DNA of 64,000 nucleotides from Streptomyces sp. NBC_01217 (GCF_035994185.1 NZ_CP108538.1:5247501-5311500); one strand, 5' to 3'. Shown: positions 42,132 to 51,378, numbered from the stretch's first letter. Made by a program: numbers and translations. The notes: a model not told the origin generated them from the letters alone.

Positions 42132-43301
42132 TCAGCCCCGCCCCAGCACGACCGTGCCCGAGGAACAGAACCAGCCGCCCGTCCCCGAGGCCACGGCCAA
42201 CTCGGGAAGGCTGCCGTCCACCCTTCTGACCTGCCGTTTCCCCGCCTCGCCGCGGAGTTGACGGACGGATTCCACCAGCAGGAACAGCCCGCGCATCCCA
42301 GGATGGCAGGCCGAAAGTCCACCCCCGTCGGTGTTCACAGGAAGTTTGCCGGACCGACCGATCCGGCCCTTCTCGACGAACGCGCCGCCCTCGCCCTTCG
42401 CGCAGAACCCCAGATCCTCCAGCGTCACCAAGGTCATGTAGGTGAACGCGTCATAGATCTCGGCGAGTTCGATGTCCGCGGGCCGCACCCCGGCCCGTTC
42501 GAACGCCAGGCGGCCCGAGATCGCCGCCGGGGAGACCGTGAAGTCGTCCCACTCGGACATCGCGGAGTGCGAGACGTGCTCGCCCGTGCCGAGGATCCAC
42601 ACCGGGTCCTTCGCCGTGTCCGCTACGTACTCCTCGGCGGCCAGCAGCACCGCGCAGCCCCCGTCGCTGCGGATGCAGCAGTGCAGTTTGGTGAACGGGT
42701 CCGCGATCACCGGCCCCGACAGCACCTCGTCCACGGTGATCGGGTCACGGAACATCGCGTCCGGGTTGTCCGCCGCGTTCGCCCGTGCCTGGACGGCCAC
42801 CTCGGCGAGCTGCTCCAGGGTCGTCCCGTACTCGTGCATGTGGCGGCGGGCTGCCATCGCGTACTTGGCGACGAGCGAGTGCCCGTACGGCACCTCGAAC
42901 TGGAGCGGACCGCGCGCCCCGAAGGAGAGGTTGGAGGTCCGGCGGCCCGCTTTGATGTCCGCGCGAGCCGTCGATCCGTACACCAGCAGTACGGCGTTGG
43001 CGTGACCCGCCGCGATGGCGTCCGCCGCGTGGGCGGCCATCACCTCCCAGGTCGAGCCGCCGACCGCGGTGGAGTCCACCCAGGCGGGTTTCAGGCCCAG
43101 ATACTCGGCGACCTCGACCGGGGCGAGCGTGCCGAACCCGGCGGAGGCGAAACCGTCGACCACGGACCGGTCCAGGCCCGAATCGGCCAGCGCCCGGCGG
43201 GCTGCCTGGGCGTGCAGGGCGTACGGCGTGGCCTCGTCGACGCGCCCGCAGTCGGCGAGGGATATGCCGACGACAGCGACCTTGCGGTGGGAAGAGGGCA
43301 T
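42132..43301 (-). CDS. Ltp/SCP-x type thiolase-like protein
   Basis: A 389-residue member of the lipid-transfer/thiolase fold (VAVVGISLADCGRVDEATPY). The N-terminal nucleophile position reads DSTAVGGSTWEV with no Cys. The C-terminal segment LSACHPGMRG keeps a His like the thiolase GHP motif. The missing nucleophile suggests an aldolase-type (Ltp2-like) or degenerate function instead of classic thiolysis. Start ATG 43301 lies 5 bases from shared operator site 8. It is divergent from the acyl-CoA dehydrogenase gene. Confidence 0.86.
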   Translation of the reverse strand: MPSSHRKVAVVGISLADCGRVDEATPYALHAQAARRALADSGLDRSVVDGFASAGFGTLAPVEVAEYLGLKPAWVDSTAVGGSTWEVMAAHAADAIAAGHANAVLLVYGSTARADIKAGRRTSNLSFGARGPLQFEVPYGHSLVAKYAMAARRHMHEYGTTLEQLAEVAVQARANAADNPDAMFRDPITVDEVLSGPVIADPFTKLHCCIRSDGGCAVLLAAEEYVADTAKDPVWILGTGEHVSHSAMSEWDDFTVSPAAISGRLAFERAGVRPADIELAEIYDAFTYMTLVTLEDLGFCAKGEGGAFVEKGRIGRSGKLPVNTDGGGLSACHPGMRGLFLLVESVRQLRGEAGKRQVRRVDGSLPELAVASGTGGWFCSSGTVVLGRG

Positions 43302-43305
43302 AAAT

Positions 43306-43320
43306 CTGACGGTACATCAG
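43306..43320. promoter_or_regulatory. Shared catabolic operator, site 8 (before the thiolase-like gene)
   Basis: CTGAC-GGTAC-ATCAG has one arm mismatch but the extended TCTGA/TCAGA form (43305-43321) is perfect. It is five bases from the thiolase ATG, so the message would be leaderless or nearly so. Confidence 0.68.
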
Positions 43321-43458
43321 ATAGGTGGGGCTTGGACCGTTCGGCGGTACGGGAGCTTTCCGGCGCCCCGCCCTCGTCCGGTGCGGGACTCGGTGTGTCC
43401 GCTCTGTGCGCCCGCTTCGCGCGCCCGCCTCTGTGCATCTGCCGTAATCGCCCCTAGC

Positions 43459-43473
43459 ATGACGATCCGTCAG
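43459..43473. promoter_or_regulatory. Shared catabolic operator, site 9 (before the acyl-CoA dehydrogenase)
   Basis: ATGAC-GATCC-GTCAG, one arm mismatch. A TAGCAT box (43455-43460) overlaps its left end, so binding would occlude the transcript start of the dehydrogenase operon. Confidence 0.65.
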
Positions 43474-43512
43474 ATCGGAGGCCGGAGGTCTCCGAGGAGA
43501 AGGAGCCCGACG

Positions 43513-44781
43513 ATGGATGCCGCCTTCACCGCGGAACAGGACGAGATCCGCCGCACCCTGCGCGAACTGCTCGCCAAACGCAGCGGACCCGATGACGTCA
43601 GGAGCGCCGTACGGACCGCGAACGGGTACGACCACGCGCTGTGGCGCCGGCTCTCCCAGGACCTCGGACTGCCCGGACTCGCCCTCCCGGAGGAGTATGG
43701 AGGCGTCGGCTGCGGTCTCGCCGAACTCGCCGTCGCCTGCGAGGAGACCGGCCGCGCCCTGCTGCCGTCGCCCCTGATCGCCACCGCCGCACTCGCCGCG
43801 CCCCTGATCGCCGCACTCGGCACCGAGGCCCAGCGCGCCGCCCTGCTGCCACGCATCGCCGCCGGGGAGCTGACCGCGACCCTGGCCGTCCCCGGCGGCT
43901 CGCTCGCCACCGCGCTGGGCCTCACCGGCGACGCTGCCGGCGAGGCCATCGGTGACTCCACCGGCGGCACCTGGGCGGGTGGCGGCCGGGCCGGCGGCGT
44001 ACAGGCGAGGCCGGTCGGCGGCGCGGAGGGCTGGCGGCTGTACGGGGAGGCCGCGCAGGTCCTGGACGGGCACAGCGCGGGACTCCTCCTGGTCGCCGCC
44101 CACACCGGCGGCTTCCCGCGCAGCCGTACGCTCCTCTTCCTGGTCCTTCCGGACACAGCGGCCGGAATCGTCCGCACCCGCCGGACCTCGCTGGACGAGA
44201 CCCGCCCGTCGGCCCGCATCGAACTCCGCGACACCGAGGCCGAACTCCTCGGGGCGGACGACACCGTGGACGTCACCGCCGCACTTGCCGCCACCGGGTG
44301 CGGGGCCGCCGCCCTGCTCGCCGCGGAGGCGGTGGGGGCGGCGGCGAGCGCACTGGAACGGACGGTCTCCTACGTCAAGGCGCGCGAACAGTTCGGCCGG
44401 GCGATCGGCTCCTTCCAGGCCGTGAAACACCGCCTCGCGGACCTGTACGTACGGGTGCAGGCGGCCCGCTCCGCCGCGTACTACGCGGCCTGGGACCCGG
44501 CCACCGCCGGGGGACTCGCCCTCGCCCAGGCCCTGGAGGCGCTGCGGATCACCACCGCCGAGGCCGTCCAGCTGCACGGCGGGATCGGCTTCACCTGGGA
44601 ACACGAGGCGCATCTCTACTTCAAACGGGCCGCCGTCGACGAACTGCTCTTCGGCCCCGTCCACCGGCTCCGCGACCATGCGGCGCAGCGGGCCGGGCTG
44701 TTCGCACCGCCGGACGGCGCACCTGCGTCCGGGGTCGCGGCATTCGTCGCCCCGGGATCGGCCGAGCAGGTGGCGGTCTGA
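43513..44781 (+). CDS. Acyl-CoA dehydrogenase, beta-like form
   Basis: The 422-residue product starts at ATG 43513 behind AGGAG. The helical N-terminal domain (MDAAFTAEQDEIRRTLREL) and REQFGRAIGSFQAVKHRLAD are followed by LHGGIGFTWEHEAHLYFKRA. It carries the HGG(I/M)GFTWE motif like the short enzyme at 11515-12468 instead of the (D/S)QIQRN motif of the alpha-like enzymes. It may pair with the alpha-like enzyme at 15571-16725. Its stop overlaps the next start (TGATG). Confidence 0.87.
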   Translation: MDAAFTAEQDEIRRTLRELLAKRSGPDDVRSAVRTANGYDHALWRRLSQDLGLPGLALPEEYGGVGCGLAELAVACEETGRALLPSPLIATAALAAPLIAALGTEAQRAALLPRIAAGELTATLAVPGGSLATALGLTGDAAGEAIGDSTGGTWAGGGRAGGVQARPVGGAEGWRLYGEAAQVLDGHSAGLLLVAAHTGGFPRSRTLLFLVLPDTAAGIVRTRRTSLDETRPSARIELRDTEAELLGADDTVDVTAALAATGCGAAALLAAEAVGAAASALERTVSYVKAREQFGRAIGSFQAVKHRLADLYVRVQAARSAAYYAAWDPATAGGLALAQALEALRITTAEAVQLHGGIGFTWEHEAHLYFKRAAVDELLFGPVHRLRDHAAQRAGLFAPPDGAPASGVAAFVAPGSAEQVAV

Positions 44782-45308
44782 TGGCGCCCGGCGTCCGGCT
44801 GGTCCAGAAGGTCTCCTCGACCCGTGCGTTCGTGAGGGTCGCCCCGCATGTCATCCCCGCCATGGACCGTACGGTGCACCGGCTCACGCGCGGCAAGGTG
44901 CTGCTCAGCGCCCGGATGCTGCCGGGGCTGATCCTGACGGTGCCGGGGGCCAGGAGCGGGCGGCTCAGGACCACTCCGCTGGCCTGCATGCCGGAGAACG
45001 AGACGGACGGAACGGAGGGAACGGAGGGGGGCGGGGCGGGGCAGAGCTGGATTCTCGTCGGCAGCAACTTCGGCCGTACGGGGCACCCTGCCTGGACCGC
45101 GAATCTGCTGGCCGGTCCCGGAAAGGCCGTCGTCAACTGGCGGGGCCAGGACATTCCGGTGCGTGCCACGCTGCTGGAGGGCGCGGAACGGGATGCGGTG
45201 TGGCAGACGGCGCTGAAGTTCTGGCCGCCCTATGCGGCGTACCAGGCGCGGATCGAGAGGGAGATACGGCTCTTCAGGCTGGAACGGCGGGAGGAGCCCG
45301 CGGCCTGA
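44781..45308 (+). CDS. Deazaflavin (F420)-dependent nitroreductase-family protein
   Basis: The 175-residue product is a Ddn-like split-barrel protein: LILTVPGARSGRLRTTPLAC, then ILVGSNFGRTGHPAWTANLL. These are the F420-binding signatures of the nitroreductase/deazaflavin oxidoreductase family. ATG 44781 overlaps the stop of the dehydrogenase gene, so the two are coupled. It may reduce an unsaturated or quinoid intermediate of the pathway. An acidic low-complexity insertion (NETDGTEGTEGGGAGQ) lies near residue 75. Confidence 0.87.
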   Translation: MAPGVRLVQKVSSTRAFVRVAPHVIPAMDRTVHRLTRGKVLLSARMLPGLILTVPGARSGRLRTTPLACMPENETDGTEGTEGGGAGQSWILVGSNFGRTGHPAWTANLLAGPGKAVVNWRGQDIPVRATLLEGAERDAVWQTALKFWPPYAAYQARIEREIRLFRLERREEPAA

Positions 45309-45387
45309 GAAAAGTGCCGGTGTGAAGGGCCGTTGGAGCGATGGGCGGGGCGGCCGGTGGACCGTCTGGTGGAACGGTCCGGATACA

Positions 45388-45421
45388 CCGACGGCGGACC
45401 ACCTGCGTGGTCCGCCGTCGG
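45388..45421. terminator. Strong bidirectional terminator
   Basis: A perfect 15-bp stem (CCGACGGCGGACCAC and its complement) with a CTGC loop lies between the convergent nitroreductase and TetR genes. Confidence 0.85.
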
Positions 45422-45488
45422 CGAGACAGGACCTGGGGCGCCCGGAATGGCCGCGCGATGCCCAGTGGGGAAGCGACCCGGTGCGGCG

Positions 45489-46136
45489 CTACTTCGTCGG
45501 CTTCTTGCCGGTGATGCCCAGATGCACCAACAGTGCGAGATTCGGCTTCAGTTCGGCCTGCTTGACGCCCCAGGTCGTGAAGCCCTTCTGGTGCGAGGCG
45601 ACCGCGGCCAGCATCGCGACCAGCGAGCCCGCCATCGCGGCGGCGCTGACGTCCTTGTCGACCTTCCCCTTGGATTGGAGCTCCTTCACCGAATCCGTAA
45701 GGGAGTTGGTGACAGAGTTCAGGATCTTCATGCGGATCTTGTAGAAGCGCTTGTCGCCCTCGGCCGCTCCGAGGTCGACCACGCGCAGGATCGCGTCATG
45801 ATGTCGCCAGAAGTCGAGGAAGCCCTCGACGAGTTCTTCGGCTGTCTGCCAGCCGGCCTTGCCGACCCAGGAGCGGCCTGCGACCAGTTCTGTCAACCCG
45901 GCGCCCTCCTTGGCCATTTCTTCGGCGATTTCGAGGACGGCGCCCTCGACGTCGGGGAAGTATTGGTAGAAGGTCGCGGGTGAAGTCCCCGCCTTCCGGG
46001 CCACGTCGATGACTTTGACGTCCCGGTACGGCGAGGAACTGAGCATCTCGCTGAGGCAGTCGAGCAGCTTCTGCCGCGTCGCCTGTCCGCGTCGACCGGC
46101 CACGCGGCCGTCGACGGTGCGTACTTGTCCTGTCAT
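45489..46136 (-). CDS. TetR-family regulator, candidate repressor of the shared regulon
   Basis: The 215-residue protein has an N-terminal TetR helix-turn-helix: RGQATRQKLLDCLSEMLSSS, then VKVIDVARKAGTSPATFYQY. The C-terminal ligand domain (about 70-215) has no clear match. A degenerate copy of the shared palindrome (46130-46144, CTGAC-GGCAT-GACAG) covers its ATG, with a TAAGCT box just upstream, so autorepression is plausible. It lies at the edge of a catabolic block, three facts that together make it the best local candidate for binding all twelve sites. It is divergent from kbpA. Confidence 0.85.
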   Translation of the reverse strand: MTGQVRTVDGRVAGRRGQATRQKLLDCLSEMLSSSPYRDVKVIDVARKAGTSPATFYQYFPDVEGAVLEIAEEMAKEGAGLTELVAGRSWVGKAGWQTAEELVEGFLDFWRHHDAILRVVDLGAAEGDKRFYKIRMKILNSVTNSLTDSVKELQSKGKVDKDVSAAAMAGSLVAMLAAVASHQKGFTTWGVKQAELKPNLALLVHLGITGKKPTK

Positions 46137-46144
46137 GCCGTCAG
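46130..46144. promoter_or_regulatory. Shared catabolic operator, degenerate site 10 (over the tetR start codon)
   Basis: On the minus strand this reads CTGAC-GGCAT-GACAG, with one arm mismatch. The start codon of the TetR gene lies inside it. This suggests a leaderless, autoregulated gene. Confidence 0.5.
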
Positions 46145-46506
46145 CTTACCGAGGGGTGATCGGAGCGCGATTCGGCCGACTGCAAATGGGGAGCGCCGCA
46201 GGCGCGGTGGGGGGAGTGGCCGGATATCGACGGATGCGCCCCACGGGGCGATAAGTGTTATCAACAGCCTGTGGATAACTTCAGTGGATAACTTTCCGTG
46301 ATGCCGTGAGCAATGAACTCCTCTATCGAAAATGAGTTCGATGCGGACGGGTCGGGGCGCGGGGCGCGCCACCCGCGGTTACGTTTGCTGTGACGAGCGT
46401 CACCGCCGTGAACCGTGAACGGCCGCGAACGACACGGACAACTGCGAGCAAACCGCGAACGAGCGCGAGCGGGCGCGGAGGATCGCGAGGGAAGGGACCC
46501 GGGCCC
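46137..46506. other. Divergent control region between tetR and kbpA
   Basis: No gene seen. It is less GC-rich than its surroundings. It holds the palindrome GATAAGTGTTATC (46250-46262), the direct repeat GTGGATAAC (46271-46279 and 46284-46292), and the inverted repeat ATCGAA-N6-TTCGAT (46325-46342). The promoter of kbpA and part of the tetR promoter must lie here. Confidence 0.55.
46270..46292. promoter_or_regulatory. Pair of DnaA-box-like sequences
   Basis: TGTGGATAA (46270-46278) is an exact complement of the DnaA box TTATCCACA, and a second near-copy (AGTGGATAA, 46283-46291) is 13 bases on. Two boxes alone do not make an origin; they could be a DnaA titration or control site, or chance. 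Confidence 0.35.
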
Positions 46507-47397
46507 ATGGCCGCATTCGCGCATTCCGCGCCGTGCTGGGTGGATGTGCAGCTTCCCGACCTCGAAGCGGGCAAGCGCTTCTACGGCGAGCTGTTCGGCT
46601 GGACCTTCCGGGCCGGCGACGGTCCGTACGCGGACGCCCTCAGCGACGGGGAGCTCGTCGCCGCGCTCGCCGCGAAGCAGGACGGCCGGATGCCCACCGC
46701 CTGGGGCGTCTATTTCGCCACGGACGACATCGTCGCGTCCGTCGCCCGCATCCGGGAGGCGGGCGGTCAGGTGATCACCGATCCCGTACGGGTCGGCCGG
46801 GCCGGAGCACTCGCCCAGGCGGCCGATCCCGGGGGAGCGGTTTTCGGCCTCTGGCAGGCCGGTGACCGCGAAGGCTTCCAGAAGCAGAACGAGCCGGGCT
46901 CCTTCTGCTGGACCGAGGTCTACACCCGCCAGAAGGACCGCGTCGACGCCTTCTACGAGAAGGTCTTCGGCTTCCAGGGCACGGATCTCGACGAGCCCGG
47001 CGCGGACGAGTCCGTTGCGGACGAGCCCGTTGCGGGCGGCCCCCGCGAGGCCGACGACCGCGAGGCCGGGCCCCGTACCGCCGAGTCCGGGGCCGCCGAG
47101 TCCGGGGCCGCATTCCGTATGTGGTCCCCGGCCGGTACCGAACCAGGGCCGGATACCGCGGTCGGTGGGCGGAGTGTCATCACCGATGCGTTTCCGGCCG
47201 AGATGCCCAGTTACTTCCTCAGCTACTTCGCCGTCGAGGACTGCAATGCCACCGCCGGACACGCCGTACGCCTCGGCGGCCGCATCTCCGCGCCGCCTTT
47301 CGACATCCCGTACGGGAGAATGGCGGTGCTCCAGGACGACCAGGGTGCCGTGTTCGCCGTACTTCAGCCCCCTGTGTCCGAGAAGGGGGCAGAGTGA
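46507..47397 (+). CDS. kbpA: Two-domain glyoxalase/VOC protein; probable KbpA (AfsK-binding protein)
   Basis: A 296-residue protein with two vicinal-oxygen-chelate domains. The first opens MAAFAHSAPCWVDVQLPDLE. The second opens GSFCWTEVYTRQKDRVDAFY and carries an acidic insertion of about 45 residues. ATG 46507 follows a GGGAAGGGAC site. In S. coelicolor the gene immediately upstream of afsK is kbpA, whose product binds and restrains AfsK. Position and strand here match that arrangement, so I propose the symbol on synteny. Biochemical function is not proved by the sequence. Confidence 0.72.
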   Translation: MAAFAHSAPCWVDVQLPDLEAGKRFYGELFGWTFRAGDGPYADALSDGELVAALAAKQDGRMPTAWGVYFATDDIVASVARIREAGGQVITDPVRVGRAGALAQAADPGGAVFGLWQAGDREGFQKQNEPGSFCWTEVYTRQKDRVDAFYEKVFGFQGTDLDEPGADESVADEPVAGGPREADDREAGPRTAESGAAESGAAFRMWSPAGTEPGPDTAVGGRSVITDAFPAEMPSYFLSYFAVEDCNATAGHAVRLGGRISAPPFDIPYGRMAVLQDDQGAVFAVLQPPVSEKGAE

Positions 47398-47559
47398 GCC
47401 GGGACACCCCGGTCCGCCCCCGGGTTCGCAACCACGGCCCCAGCCAGGAACAATCGGGGTGCGCACCGCCGGGTGGTGCCCAGTGGTGAGACGCCGTGCA
47501 AGGGGCGGGTTTTCGCGGGCTTCTGTTCCTGAGGTCCGTACGGGGAGGTGGCAGGGCAA

Positions 47560-49950
47560 GTGGTGGAGCAGCTGACGCAGCACGACCCGAGGCGGATCGG
47601 CCCGTTCGAGGTGCTGGGACGGCTCGGGGCCGGTGGCATGGGGCTGGTCTATCTCGCCCGCTCGGCTTCGGGCCGGCGGGTGGCGATCAAGACGGTACGT
47701 ACGGAACTCGCCGAGGACCAGCTGTTCCGGGTCCGCTTCACACGCGAGGTGGAGGCCGCCCGCGCCGTGAGCGGCTTCTACACGGCCGCGGTGGTGGACG
47801 CCGACCCGCGGGCCGCCGTGCCGTGGCTGGCCACCGCCTATGTGCCGGCCCCGTCGCTCGAAGAGATAGTGAGTGAGTGCGGGCCCATGCCGGCGCAGGC
47901 GGTGCGCTGGCTGGCCGCCGGTATCGCCGAGGCGCTCCAGTCGATCCATGGCGCGGGGCTCGTCCATCGCGACATGAAGCCGTCGAACGTGCTCGTCGTC
48001 GAGGACGGCCCCCGGGTGATCGACTTCGGGATCGCGTCCGGGGTCTCCAACACCCGGCTGACCATGACGAACGTCGCCGTCGGCACTCCCGCGTACATGT
48101 CGCCCGAGCAGGCGCGGGACTCGCGCAGCGTCACGGGCGCAAGCGATGTCTTCTCGCTCGGCTCGACGCTCGTCTTCGCCGCCACCGGCCATGCGCCCTT
48201 CCACGGCGCCAACCCCGTCGAGACGGTCTTCATGCTGCTGCGTGAGGGCCCCGATCTGGAGGGCCTGCCCGACGAGCTGCGGCCGCTGATCGAGTCCTGC
48301 ATGCAGATGGACGCCGGGCTGCGGCCCACCCCCGCCGATCTGCAGGCCCAGCTCGCCCCGCACCTCTTCGCCTCCGGCAGCGACGACAGCGGTACGGCCT
48401 CGGCATGGCTGCCGACCTCCGCCACCGCGATGATCGAGCAGCGCCGCGGCGGAGGCCGCAGGACCTCGGCCCCCGCGCCCGCTCCGGCCCCGGTGCCGCC
48501 CCCACCCCAGCAGCCGCCCGGCGCCGACCGGGACACCGCCTGGCGCAGCGGCGCCGACCTGCGCTCCCCGGCCGCCGCTGCGGACCGGCTGCCCGACGGG
48601 GCCGGTCCGGTGCGGCTGGCCGGTGCGAAGGTGCCGATCGGTCCCGGCCCGCGCGCCCAGGACGTACGGGCAGCCGCCACGGCCGTCGCGGACGCCGGTC
48701 CCGCGACGGCCTGGGTGCGTCCGCCCGCCGGGGTGAACGGCACGATCCCCGCCGCCCCGCCCGCCCCCCTGCCCGCGCCCGCGCACGCCCCCGAGACCGC
48801 GCCCCCGGGCCCGGACCGCTGGCGGCCCTGGCGGTTCCGGATGTCCAACGATGTCTGGGGGACGCCCGTCGTCGCCGGTGATCTCCTCTACGTCACGTCC
48901 TTCGAGGTGCACGCGCTGGACGTCGGCAACGGGCGGCGCCAGTTCAAGACCCGGGACGTGGCCTGGGTGATGGCCGTCGAGGGCGGTCGTATCCACGCCT
49001 CCGACGGTCCCTCGCTGTACGCCCTGGACGCGGCGACCGGCGCCGAGCGGTGGCGGCTGCAGACCGATGCCTGGGTGTACTCCCTCAAGGCCGACCGCGG
49101 CACCGTCGTCACCGGCACCCGGGGCGGCGGCGTCCAGGCGTGGGAGGCCTCCACGGGCGAGAAGCTGTGGGAGTCCGGCGGCGTACAGACCGACTTCGAG
49201 ACGGCGGAGGCCGGGCCCGCGATCCATGACGGCACGGTCTACCTCTGGCAGGACGCCCGGCTGCGTGCCGTCGACGCCCGAACCGGCATCGAACGCTGGT
49301 CGTACCCCATCGGCGACGCGGCATCCTGCGGCGGCGTACCGGTCCGGGTGACCGCGGCGCCGGACGGCTTCGTGTACGTCAGCGCGGGGGCCCGGGTCCT
49401 GGCCGTCGACACCGCGTCCGGTCGTGTCCGCTGGCACTTCGAGTCGCCCGCGGTCTTCCTCTCGCCGCCCGCGTTCGCACCCGGGCCCGCCGTCGCCGGC
49501 GGCGGGGTGTACCTCGCCGACTATCTCGGCACGGTGTACGCACTCGACGCCTCGACCGGCAAGGACCGCTGGCGCATCGCCACGGAGGCCAGGCAGTCGA
49601 TCGAACCGGTTCTGGTGGCTGCGGGGAACGTCCATGTCGGCAGCGGCAGCGCGCTGTACACGCTCGACGCGGTCACCGGCACCCCGAAGTGGCGGTTCGC
49701 GGCGGGCGGTGAGGTGGTGGGGGCCCCGGTGGTCGCCGACGGCCGCGTCCACTTCGGCTCGGCCGACCATGTGCTGTACACCCTGGACGCGGCGGGCGGC
49801 CAGCTCCGCTGGAAGCTGGCGACGGGCGGCGAGATCACGGGTTCGCCGGTGGCGCGGGCCGGTGTCGTGTACGCGTGCAGCAAGGACCGCTGCGTATACG
49901 CGCTGGACGCCCTGAAGGGGACGGGTACGGGCAACCGCCCCCGGGCGTAG
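47560..49950 (+). CDS. afsK: Ser/Thr protein kinase AfsK with C-terminal PQQ-type beta-propeller
   Basis: The 796-residue product has a kinase domain at about residues 14-275: glycine loop LGAGGMG (22-28), Lys44 in [14 protein letters not shown] with catalytic Asp138, and DFG with Asp155. The activation segment ([20 protein letters not shown]) contains the Thr cluster where AfsK autophosphorylates. A Pro/Ala linker (about 300-430) leads to PQQ-like repeats ([38 protein letters not shown] and six more). AfsK phosphorylates AfsR to switch on secondary metabolism. The start is GTG 47560; GTG 47548 and 47563 are alternatives. Size and order match S. coelicolor AfsK. Confidence 0.93.
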   Translation: MVEQLTQHDPRRIGPFEVLGRLGAGGMGLVYLARSASGRRVAIKTVRTELAEDQLFRVRFTREVEAARAVSGFYTAAVVDADPRAAVPWLATAYVPAPSLEEIVSECGPMPAQAVRWLAAGIAEALQSIHGAGLVHRDMKPSNVLVVEDGPRVIDFGIASGVSNTRLTMTNVAVGTPAYMSPEQARDSRSVTGASDVFSLGSTLVFAATGHAPFHGANPVETVFMLLREGPDLEGLPDELRPLIESCMQMDAGLRPTPADLQAQLAPHLFASGSDDSGTASAWLPTSATAMIEQRRGGGRRTSAPAPAPAPVPPPPQQPPGADRDTAWRSGADLRSPAAAADRLPDGAGPVRLAGAKVPIGPGPRAQDVRAAATAVADAGPATAWVRPPAGVNGTIPAAPPAPLPAPAHAPETAPPGPDRWRPWRFRMSNDVWGTPVVAGDLLYVTSFEVHALDVGNGRRQFKTRDVAWVMAVEGGRIHASDGPSLYALDAATGAERWRLQTDAWVYSLKADRGTVVTGTRGGGVQAWEASTGEKLWESGGVQTDFETAEAGPAIHDGTVYLWQDARLRAVDARTGIERWSYPIGDAASCGGVPVRVTAAPDGFVYVSAGARVLAVDTASGRVRWHFESPAVFLSPPAFAPGPAVAGGGVYLADYLGTVYALDASTGKDRWRIATEARQSIEPVLVAAGNVHVGSGSALYTLDAVTGTPKWRFAAGGEVVGAPVVADGRVHFGSADHVLYTLDAAGGQLRWKLATGGEITGSPVARAGVVYACSKDRCVYALDALKGTGTGNRPRA

Positions 49951-49955
49951 GACCC

Positions 49956-50627
49956 TCAGGGTCGCGGGGGCCGGCCCTCCTGAGGGCCCTCGTCCGGCAC
50001 GACGGGGTGCGGCGCCGTGTCCTGGTCCTGCCGGTCGGGGCGGTGGCCGCCTCCCGGAGACGGCCCCGTATACAGATCCGGCTCGGGCTCCGGCAACGTA
50101 CTCGTCTGCACGGACGGCCCCGGCTCCTGTGTGGGCGGCCATGTGTCCGGATGCTCCGAACCGGGCGCCTCGTACGGCTGATCGTGGCCCCCGCGGGCAG
50201 GATGCCGCCCACCCTGCCGCCCCGACATCACCAGCGCACCCAACAGCAGCAGCGCCCCGCCGCCCGCCGCATACGCCACGCCCTCCTGAAGCCCCGAACC
50301 GTCGCCCGCGACGGTCAGAGCGCCCATCGCCTGTCCCTGGCGCACCATCCACAGCACGGTGAACCCGAGCACCACCACACCCGCGGCCGCCACCAGCAGC
50401 CGTGACCGCAGCACCACACCGACCACCGTCAGCAGGGCGGCGAAGAGGAAGGCGAGGAAGACCGAGCCCATCGGCCCCGACCGGCTGCCGATGATTCCGG
50501 TGAACAGCTCGTCGATTTGGTACTGACGCCCCAGACGGCCGTCGTACCAGTCACGGAAGGGGCTCAGCACGGCGGCCGCCGCTCCTGCGAGAGCGAGGAC
50601 CGACCCGAGGACGTTACGGATCATCAT
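49956..50627 (-). CDS. Four-helix membrane protein with a disordered Pro/Asp-rich tail
   Basis: A 223-residue protein starting at MMIRNVLGSVLALAG. Helices lie at about 8-25, 50-72, 78-95 and 115-135. The last 90 residues are rich in Pro, Asp, Gln and His, and probably disordered. It converges with afsK; a hairpin-like repeat (CCCTCAGG and CCTGAGGG, 49953-49986) spans the junction. I recognise no family. It resembles the small tetra-helical proteins seen near Streptomyces regulators. Confidence 0.78.
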   Translation of the reverse strand: MMIRNVLGSVLALAGAAAAVLSPFRDWYDGRLGRQYQIDELFTGIIGSRSGPMGSVFLAFLFAALLTVVGVVLRSRLLVAAAGVVVLGFTVLWMVRQGQAMGALTVAGDGSGLQEGVAYAAGGGALLLLGALVMSGRQGGRHPARGGHDQPYEAPGSEHPDTWPPTQEPGPSVQTSTLPEPEPDLYTGPSPGGGHRPDRQDQDTAPHPVVPDEGPQEGRPPRP

Positions 50628-50783
50628 CGGCCTCCTGCCTCGACGCTACGCCCGGCCCCTGACCCCCGCCACCTTGCGCTACGGTGTCGCGCGGTCGTTC
50701 GGCAACGAAGGCGACTACGAAGGCGACACGGACAGCGACACGAACGACAACACACGGACAACAACACAAGGGGGGCTGCATCG

Positions 50784-51332
50784 ATGATGCGGCAGCACAT
50801 AAAACTCTCCGCGGTACTGGTCGTGGTGGTGCTCGCGCTCACCGGTTTCTCGACGTCCAGCCACGGTGGCCGAAGCGGCAAGAGCAAGAGCAAGGGATCG
50901 AGCAGCAGCAGTGGCGGTGGCTGCTCCAACTCCAAGAAGAGCAACGGCAGCTACCACCACAGCGACTACGACGACACCGACTACGACTCGTCGAGCGGCT
51001 CGTCCGGCAGCACCGACTACGGGACGCCGCCCCCGAGCGTCACCGCCTCCGACGCGCCCCAGGCGTACGTCTTGCGCTGCGCCCAGCCCCGCAAGGGCAA
51101 GCGCAAGGCCGTCACTTCCTCCACTGTCCGGCTCACGGCGAACGCCGTCGGCTCGCACACGTACGAAGTCGACGTCACCTTCCTCGACGCGTTGGGCAAC
51201 ACCGTCGACACCGGTGAGGCGAGCGTGGAGGCCGAGGGCGGCGAGACCAGGACCGTCTCCGTGCGGATGGACAGCCCGAGCAAGGTCTCCCGGGTGAAGA
51301 AGTGCCGGGTGGAGGCCGAGCTGAGCTACTGA
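50784..51332 (+). CDS. Secreted Ser/Lys/Asp-rich protein with a beta-sandwich-like C-terminus
   Basis: The 182-residue product starts at ATG 50784 behind AAGGGGGGC. A signal peptide (IKLSAVLVVVVLALTGFSTS) precedes a low-complexity stretch rich in Ser, Lys, Gly, Asp and Tyr (about 28-85). The C-terminal 95 residues contain strands such as VRLTANAVGSHTYEVDVTFL and two Cys, resembling a FxLYD/immunoglobulin-like fold. Function unknown; probably a wall-associated or soluble secreted protein. Confidence 0.78.
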   Translation: MMRQHIKLSAVLVVVVLALTGFSTSSHGGRSGKSKSKGSSSSSGGGCSNSKKSNGSYHHSDYDDTDYDSSSGSSGSTDYGTPPPSVTASDAPQAYVLRCAQPRKGKRKAVTSSTVRLTANAVGSHTYEVDVTFLDALGNTVDTGEASVEAEGGETRTVSVRMDSPSKVSRVKKCRVEAELSY

Positions 51333-51378
51333 CCTCAGCCGCTCACCTCAGCCACTACACACCGCACTTCACCTCACC

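Noticed and set aside
46270..46292. A replication origin near the DnaA-like boxes
   Set aside because: Only two boxes are present, with no dnaA, dnaN or gyrase genes; a chromosome origin in Streptomyces has about twenty boxes.
46261..50352. A 1363-codon open frame on the minus strand
   Set aside because: It is antisense to kbpA and afsK, has no family resemblance and an extreme Gly/Arg/Ala bias, typical of shadow frames in high-GC DNA.
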